Of a stretch of 36,137 nucleotides of DNA, positions 30,128 to 36,137 are shown one piece after another. The position numbers were made by a program, and so were the translations under genes. The notes under the pieces were generated by a model. It was not told the DNA's origin. It searched no databases and saw only the letters and a list, made by a program, of their open reading frames with translations. The stretch lies in assembly GCA_024277395.1 (NCBI GenBank), contig JAJRVF010000176.1, forward strand, positions 1-36,137. The letters run 5' to 3'. Each line of letters opens with the position of its first letter. Positions within the stretch are counted from its first letter, which is position 1. The stretch comes from Campylobacterales bacterium (GTDB taxonomy: Bacteria; Campylobacterota; Campylobacteria; Campylobacterales; Sulfurimonadaceae).

Positions 30128-32434
30128 TTACGCCTTTGTCTCATTCTTGTTAACGACATACTCTTTAATGTATGCCGCAATAACAAAGGCAAATATAATA
30201 CCATAAGTCACCGGCACAAAATCAGGGATCGGTACCGGGTCGCCTTTGGCATAGGAGTGCATTCCTGCCAAATAGTAGTTGACACCAAAATAGGTCATAA
30301 TCACTGATGTGAAAGCCAACAGCGATACAACGCTGTAAATATAGTCTGAGTATAGCGATTTAATGAAACGTAAGTGAATCACCACGGCGTAAACCAAAAT
30401 AGTTACCAATGCCCAGGTTTCTTTAGGATCCCAACCCCAATAACGACCCCAGCTTTCATTGGCCCAAACACCTCCCATAAAGTTCCCGACTGTCAGCAAG
30501 ATCAAACCAATCATCAGACTCATTTCGTTAATAGCATTGAGCTCTTTAATAGAGAGCGAAATTTTATGTGAATTAGCAGTATTTTTGACAATAAAAAGGA
30601 TCAGTGTAATAAATCCGAGCAACGCTCCTAGTCCCAAAAATCCGTAACTTGCCGTAATAATGGAGACATGGATACTCAACCAGTATGAATTGAGTACCGG
30701 TGCCAATGTCGTAATTTGCGGATCCATCCAGTTAAGATGCGCCACAAATAAAATAAGTCCGGTCAAAATACTCGTTGATGCTAAAGTAATAGGTGAATTT
30801 TTAGCAAAAATAAAGCCGGCAAACACCGTTGCCCACGCAATGTAGATCATAGATTCATAGCCGTTGGACCACGGAGCATGTCCCGAAATATACCACCGAA
30901 CGGCCAAACCGGCCGTATGGGCAACAAAAAAGAGAACAAGAAGCAGCAAAGCGCTTTTGGATGCCCACCCTATCTGAAAGCACGGTTTGATAATTTTAAC
31001 AAACGATAAAATCAGCAACACAAAACCGACTAAAAAGTAGAGTGGCCACAGCCGTTCAAAAAGCTGCGCATGGTTGTACCAAATTTCCAAATCTACTTTC
31101 ATGGCATCCGGATAGACCGCAACCCCGTAAAAATGCTGATATTTTGCGATATTTCCCAATGCGTCATCTGCCATGCTCCAGTCTCCGCTTTGGCGTGCCT
31201 CATCTACTGCCGTAAAATAGTTCATGGCAATGGCACGAATCCCTTCGGAGTCCACGGTTTCAAAGCTCTTCAATGCATCAATGGTAGCAAACCATTTATG
31301 TGTTTTGTCATTGGGACGCGGCCATATTTTCATTAAGGCACCTGAATATGCCATATAGGCAATATTGACGCGTTCATCAACTTTAAGCACGGCTTTATCA
31401 AACTTATTGCGCTTACCCGGTGATTTTCGCGTGGCTTCATCAACGTACTCTGCCAGTTTGTAGCCCTCTAGTGTATCGGGAAATTCAAAAAACTGTGAAA
31501 ACGAGGCAGTTTTGACACCCTTTTTGATGGCAATAATTTTATTGATCTCTTTATGCGATGTTTGAATCATGGTAATTTCACGCCATGCTTTGGGAGCCAT
31601 CATCATTCCTAAAAGAATCTGATTGGCATCAAGCCCCATCATGCTGTCGGAACGGTAGATTTTATTGACCACCTCCAGTGCGAGTGTATCCATTGGCTTC
31701 ATACGTCCGGCGGTATCTTGCACAATAAGTCTGCCAAATGCATCGGCGTGTTTTTTGTCAAACGAAAGCACCTCTTTAACAACAGGGCTTAACTCATCAG
31801 CCTCGCTCGGCACAGCAACCAAAAACAGTACTGCCGCCATCAGAGCTGCCGCCAGATTTTGATGCTCTCGAGCCGCCTTCAGTGCCTTGGCATTCAGTTT
31901 TCGGTAACGCCCCTTCAGCAGAAACGGTGAGAGAAACATGCCAATTGTCAGCATCGTATAGCCGATGTAGGTAATCAGTGTTCCGGGATCTTTATTGACA
32001 GAAAGCACCGTTCCTTGCTCATCCTGATCATACGATGACTGAAAAAAACGAAAGCCCTCATAATTCAATATGTTGTTCATATAGATGCGAAACGGACGCT
32101 CCACCATGTGACGCTTGTCAATCAGCACGACTTCACTGGCATAGGATGCGGGTGACATTGAACCCGGATAGCGCTCCAACTGAAAATCTTTTAGGTGCAG
32201 TGCAAACGGCAACTCAATAATACGCGCACCGTAAGTTATAGCTACTTTTGTCTTCCCGATATCACGGATTACGGCTCTACCTAAGACACCTGCTGCACCA
32301 AAAACCGTGACACGTTCGGTCACACTGCCATTGGTGATATCAAAAATCAATGCATCGCTTTCACGGTTGTTCATTCCTGAACCAACCGTCGCCGAAGCAA
32401 GTTTTTTAGTAGCATTGAGTTTAAAATCACGCAA
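30128..32434 (-). CDS. ccsA: Cytochrome c biogenesis protein CcsBA, C-terminal part (end of ResB/CcsB domain plus CcsA)
   Basis: 768 aa; CcsA WWD signature ANESWGRYWGWDPKETWALVTILVYAVVIHLRF. In frame with 32504..33256. The listed start is only a TTG. Confidence 0.85.
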   Translation of the reverse strand: MRDFKLNATKKLASATVGSGMNNRESDALIFDITNGSVTERVTVFGAAGVLGRAVIRDIGKTKVAITYGARIIELPFALHLKDFQLERYPGSMSPASYASEVVLIDKRHMVERPFRIYMNNILNYEGFRFFQSSYDQDEQGTVLSVNKDPGTLITYIGYTMLTIGMFLSPFLLKGRYRKLNAKALKAAREHQNLAAALMAAVLFLVAVPSEADELSPVVKEVLSFDKKHADAFGRLIVQDTAGRMKPMDTLALEVVNKIYRSDSMMGLDANQILLGMMMAPKAWREITMIQTSHKEINKIIAIKKGVKTASFSQFFEFPDTLEGYKLAEYVDEATRKSPGKRNKFDKAVLKVDERVNIAYMAYSGALMKIWPRPNDKTHKWFATIDALKSFETVDSEGIRAIAMNYFTAVDEARQSGDWSMADDALGNIAKYQHFYGVAVYPDAMKVDLEIWYNHAQLFERLWPLYFLVGFVLLILSFVKIIKPCFQIGWASKSALLLLVLFFVAHTAGLAVRWYISGHAPWSNGYESMIYIAWATVFAGFIFAKNSPITLASTSILTGLILFVAHLNWMDPQITTLAPVLNSYWLSIHVSIITASYGFLGLGALLGFITLILFIVKNTANSHKISLSIKELNAINEMSLMIGLILLTVGNFMGGVWANESWGRYWGWDPKETWALVTILVYAVVIHLRFIKSLYSDYIYSVVSLLAFTSVIMTYFGVNYYLAGMHSYAKGDPVPIPDFVPVTYGIIFAFVIAAYIKEYVVNKNETKA

Positions 32435-32503
32435 TACAAAATTGGTATCACCGGCAGTATAAAGTATGCGGGATTTCAGTACCTGTGTCGTTGAAGCATT
32501 TAA

Positions 32504-33256
32504 TTAACCGCTGAGCTGATCGTCCATTTGCAAATAGTGTAATGCCATTGGGTGGCTCATCTGCAGCTGATTATTCTCTATATGAATGTGAATGGTCTCT
32601 TTGTCAAAACGGTTTCCCGAATTAAAATCAATCACAAGATCCGAAGATTCAAAAAAACTCCCCTCTTCCAGTTGTACCCGTGTCGGTACTTTATCGTTGG
32701 TAATCATCATATTTAAAATAGCTTTTCCCTGCGGATCATCCACCAGTACATAAACAGCATTGGGAATATAATCTACCAACTTAACATCAATACCGCCGAC
32801 AGTCATTTCAAAATGGTTTTTGGAGTATTTCGAAAGTAAAATCGGCTCTTCTGAGGTGGTTACGCTTCCCTTTTGGGTAACGCTGACACCGATGTAGCTG
32901 TCGGAACTGACCATGGTATTGCTGGTTTCACCCTCTCGAATATGCATAATGCCTTCATAGCCGACATAGCGTGTCACGGCCGCACCGATTAAAATGACCA
33001 AAAACGAAACATGAAACAAAAACACCAAAAACTTCTGCTTCTGATACATTTTATATTGTATAATATTATACATGAGATTGCCTGCTAAGAGCAGCAGAAG
33101 CATCTCAAACCATAATGCATTATAGACCTCTGCTTTAGCCGTCATGGTTCCGTAGTCATTTTCAATAAATGTTGCATACCCGATAGCAACGGCAAAGATC
33201 AACATCAAGATTGCCATGGTTTTCATGGAACCCAATAGTTTTAAAATTTCTCTCAT
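32504..33256 (-). CDS. ccsB: Cytochrome c biogenesis protein CcsBA, N-terminal ResB/CcsB-like part
   Basis: 250 aa; MREILKLLGSMKTMAILMLIFAVAIGYATFIENDYG..., ResB-like TMs. Ends at a TAA that interrupts the frame leading into 30128..32434. Confidence 0.82.
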   Translation of the reverse strand: MREILKLLGSMKTMAILMLIFAVAIGYATFIENDYGTMTAKAEVYNALWFEMLLLLLAGNLMYNIIQYKMYQKQKFLVFLFHVSFLVILIGAAVTRYVGYEGIMHIREGETSNTMVSSDSYIGVSVTQKGSVTTSEEPILLSKYSKNHFEMTVGGIDVKLVDYIPNAVYVLVDDPQGKAILNMMITNDKVPTRVQLEEGSFFESSDLVIDFNSGNRFDKETIHIHIENNQLQMSHPMALHYLQMDDQLSG

Positions 33257-33350
33257 TCACACTCTCTTTTCAATAGGTCGCTGCAGCGTATTGTATTCAC
33301 CGTTTGCTAATCATCTTATAACATCTTCTTAAGCACTGTTTTAGTAAAGC

Positions 33351-36074
33351 TTATTTTAATTCACCCCACGTGCAACCCATATTCAGCGATACTTTCAAAG
33401 GAATATTTAAGGTATATATCTGCTCCATAACCTCTTTAAAGCGCAACGCCAAAGCCTCGGCTTTGTCGGCATCAGCCTCAAAAATCAGTTCATCATGTAT
33501 TTGCAAAAGCATTTTTACATGTAGATTTTCTTCTTGCACAAAGCGGTGGATACGGTTCATGGAAAGCTTAATCAAATCTGCTGCACTGCCTTGAAATACG
33601 GTATTAACACTCTCTCTGTCATAGGCTGCTTTGAGCATTGGGGTTGCCTTGGCATAGTCAAAATAACGACGGCGCTTTAAGAGTGTCTCGACATAGCCCT
33701 GCTCTTTGGCTTTTTCAACAATAGAAGCAAAGTAGTATTTGACAGTGGGAAAAGTCTCAAAATAACGGGTAATGATCTCTTTGGCCTCTTTGGTACTGAT
33801 CTGCAACGTCTCGGAGAGCTTCTTTTGTCCCATACCGTAGAGCAGCCCGAAGTTGACGGTTTTGGCAACCGAACGTTTGGCATCAGCATCGGCTTCACCA
33901 AAGAGTGCCACGGCAGTTTGACGGTGAATGTCTTTATTTTGCCTAAAAGCCTCTACCAGCACAGGATCCTGTGAAAAATGTGCCAGCAGTCGCAACTCAA
34001 TCTGTGAGTAGTCGATGCCAATAAGCATCTTTCCCTCTGCAGCTACAAAAGCTTCCCGAATCTTAACGCCGAGCTTGGTGCGTGTGGGAATATTTTGCAA
34101 GTTGGGATTTTTTGAGCTTAAACGTCCCGTTGCCGTTCCCGTCTGCACAAAAGAGGTATAAATACGAGAGTGTGCATCATTTTTTGCCAACTTTAAAAGG
34201 GGATCAATGTAGGTCGAATAGAGTTTATGCAAAGATCGGTACTGCAACAGCAGCGGTACAACAGGATGCGTATCAACCAGAGCATTAAGAACTTTTTCAT
34301 CGGTACTGTAGCCTGTTTTTGTTTTTTTAACAGCCTTAAGCCCCAGTGTTTCAAACAGTACTACACCCAACTGTTTGGTTGAGTTAATATTGAATTCACT
34401 CCCAGCCTGTGTATAGATAGCCTTGGTCAACTCGGCCAGCGACCTTTTTGTCTCTTCTTTAAATGCCTGCATGTAGGCAATATCGAGCTTAATACCCGCC
34501 CGTTCCATAGAGAGCAGTGTCTCAATAAAGGGATACTCCAATTCCGAAGCTACCGTTAATATTTCGGTTGCTCCGCGCTCTTGAAGCAGCTGTAAAAGTT
34601 TATGGTAGAGCCGCAGCGTAATCACGGCATCTTCAGCGGCATAACGGCAGGCATCTTCCAATTCAACCGATGCAAAGGTTTCTCCCTTTTTCACTGTCTC
34701 TTTAAAGGCAATCATCTCATGATCAAGAAGTGTTGCAGCCAGTTTGTCCAGACCCAAAGCACTTTGTGAATCAAGCAGCCAAGCCAAAACAATAGTATCA
34801 GCATAGACACCAACTGTTTCACGCTCTAAATAGCGGGTAATAAAGTGCAAATCAAACTTAATATTGTGACCGATTAGTTTACATGTAATCAAGTGGTTCA
34901 GTGCCGCTTTTGCCGCCTCTTCACCTACTTGTGCACCCACACCCAGATAGGAGTGTTTCAACGGTACATAATAGCCCTCATCCTCATGAAGTGCAAAACT
35001 AAAACCGACCAGCGCATCATGGTTGGGATCTAAACCGGTTGTCTCGGTATCAAATGCCACGATATCCGTAGAGGACACATTCGAGACAATGCGCTCAAGC
35101 ACTACCTCATCGGTAATCAGTGTAGCACAAAAATCACTGCCTTCAGAGGTGGCACTATTACGCTCTTCCGATTCAGCTGTACCAGAATCTCTAATCAGTT
35201 TTTTAGCATGCAGCACCCGCAAAACGGCATTCATCTCATATTTTTTGAGCTCATCGTAGAGAGGAATAAAAGGATTTACTTCCGTCATTGAGTAACATTC
35301 AAAGTCAAAGTGCTCATTAAAAAGATCGCGCTTTAGTGTCACCAGCTGCTGCGAACGCAAGGCATCCTCTTTAAAAGTACGAAGCTTTTGCTGTACACCC
35401 GGCGGTGTCACCTCATCAAGATGTTCATCAATATTGTGCAGTGAACCAAAGCGTTTCAGCAGCTTTTCTGCCGTGACCTTGCCGATACCTTTAACACCGG
35501 GAACATTGTCGGCACTGTCCCCAAGAAGCGCTTGATAATCAACAAACTGCGAAGGTTCAACTCCGTACTTCTTAAAACATGCCGCCTCATTCACTTCACT
35601 GCGTTTTATTGCATCGACCAGTACGACGCGGTCATCGTCAATAAGCTGACAGAGATCTTTATCGTGTGAGACAATACGAACAATCATACCTTGTGACACA
35701 GCAACCTTGGCTACAGAGGCAATCATGTCATCCGCTTCGTAATTTTCTTGGGAGAGTGTTTTAAAACCCATCTTTTCAATCCATTCAATAGCAATGGGCA
35801 ACTGCTTGGAAAGATCTTCCGGAGGCGGCGTGCGATTGGCTTTGTAGTTAGGATCGATCTTGTTGCGAAAGGTATCGCCTTTGGTATCAAGCGCAAATAT
35901 AATATAGTCGCTGCCGTGATCTTTGTGAAGTGATGCTATAAAGTTGACAAATCCCGTCAACAGACCGGTTGGAAACCCCTCTTTGTTGCTTAACGGCGGC
36001 AGTGCATAAAAACTTCTAAAAAAAAATCCAAACGTATCAATGACCGTGAGGACTTTACCCTTGTATATACTCAT
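33351..36074 (-). CDS. polA: DNA polymerase I
   Basis: 907 aa; N-terminal 5' nuclease, 3'-5' exonuclease motif FDTETTGLD, polymerase motifs RLSSKNPNLQNIPTR, DYSQIELRLLAHFS, QIHDELIFE. Confidence 0.97.
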   Translation of the reverse strand: MSIYKGKVLTVIDTFGFFFRSFYALPPLSNKEGFPTGLLTGFVNFIASLHKDHGSDYIIFALDTKGDTFRNKIDPNYKANRTPPPEDLSKQLPIAIEWIEKMGFKTLSQENYEADDMIASVAKVAVSQGMIVRIVSHDKDLCQLIDDDRVVLVDAIKRSEVNEAACFKKYGVEPSQFVDYQALLGDSADNVPGVKGIGKVTAEKLLKRFGSLHNIDEHLDEVTPPGVQQKLRTFKEDALRSQQLVTLKRDLFNEHFDFECYSMTEVNPFIPLYDELKKYEMNAVLRVLHAKKLIRDSGTAESEERNSATSEGSDFCATLITDEVVLERIVSNVSSTDIVAFDTETTGLDPNHDALVGFSFALHEDEGYYVPLKHSYLGVGAQVGEEAAKAALNHLITCKLIGHNIKFDLHFITRYLERETVGVYADTIVLAWLLDSQSALGLDKLAATLLDHEMIAFKETVKKGETFASVELEDACRYAAEDAVITLRLYHKLLQLLQERGATEILTVASELEYPFIETLLSMERAGIKLDIAYMQAFKEETKRSLAELTKAIYTQAGSEFNINSTKQLGVVLFETLGLKAVKKTKTGYSTDEKVLNALVDTHPVVPLLLQYRSLHKLYSTYIDPLLKLAKNDAHSRIYTSFVQTGTATGRLSSKNPNLQNIPTRTKLGVKIREAFVAAEGKMLIGIDYSQIELRLLAHFSQDPVLVEAFRQNKDIHRQTAVALFGEADADAKRSVAKTVNFGLLYGMGQKKLSETLQISTKEAKEIITRYFETFPTVKYYFASIVEKAKEQGYVETLLKRRRYFDYAKATPMLKAAYDRESVNTVFQGSAADLIKLSMNRIHRFVQEENLHVKMLLQIHDELIFEADADKAEALALRFKEVMEQIYTLNIPLKVSLNMGCTWGELK

Positions 36075-36137
36075 GCACGCATTGTATCAACAAGTTTATT
36101 AATCTCTTCTTCTAACAAAGAGACATCATAACCGGCC
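36071..36137 (-). CDS. Partial CDS, C-terminus of unidentified protein upstream of polA
   Basis: Minus strand reads ...AGYDVSLLEEEINKLVDTMRA* with its TGA overlapping the polA ATG (ATGA). Too short to assign a family. Confidence 0.4.
   Translation of the reverse strand, partial: AGYDVSLLEEEINKLVDTMRA

Noticed and set aside
16047-32506. Stop-codon reassignment (TAG or TAA as sense)
   Set aside because: Two different stops are involved, and both terminate many intact genes here (TAG ends galU, GMC, dnaJ, fumC; TAA ends sucD, flgL, AsmA-like).
1-36137. CRISPR arrays, IS elements, prophage, toxin-antitoxin or defence islands
   Set aside because: No direct-repeat/spacer pattern, transposase, integrase or recognisable defence gene was seen; the content is housekeeping.

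Overview
The window looks like ordinary chromosomal core DNA from a Campylobacterota (epsilonproteobacterial) genome; this assignment rests on gene content and synteny recalled from memory. On the minus strand it carries a TCA-type block (icd-mdh-fumC-sucC-sucD, in transcription order). After that come a divergent mltG / AsmA-like pair, a LolC/E permease next to secA with lolA divergent, a hemerythrin-PAS (DUF438/COG2461-like) locus, acnB, ftsK, flgL, tRNA-Leu(CAA), galU, a GMC oxidoreductase with its gluconate-2-dehydrogenase subunit-3-like partner, nhaA, an orphan pseudopilin, dnaJ, ccsBA and polA. I saw no CRISPR array, IS element, prophage or rRNA. The most unusual signals are: (1) three normally continuous genes, each broken by one minimal lesion (in-frame TAA in ccsBA, in-frame TAG between the hemerythrin and PAS modules, a 1-nt frameshift in lolC/E); (2) a strongly enriched palindrome, TTACATGTA (8 copies of the TACATGTA core); (3) a 77-bp head-to-head antisense overlap in which the N-terminal membrane segments of MltG and the AsmA-like protein are encoded opposite each other, mostly Ile facing Ile. 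I did not find a convincing undescribed multi-gene system.
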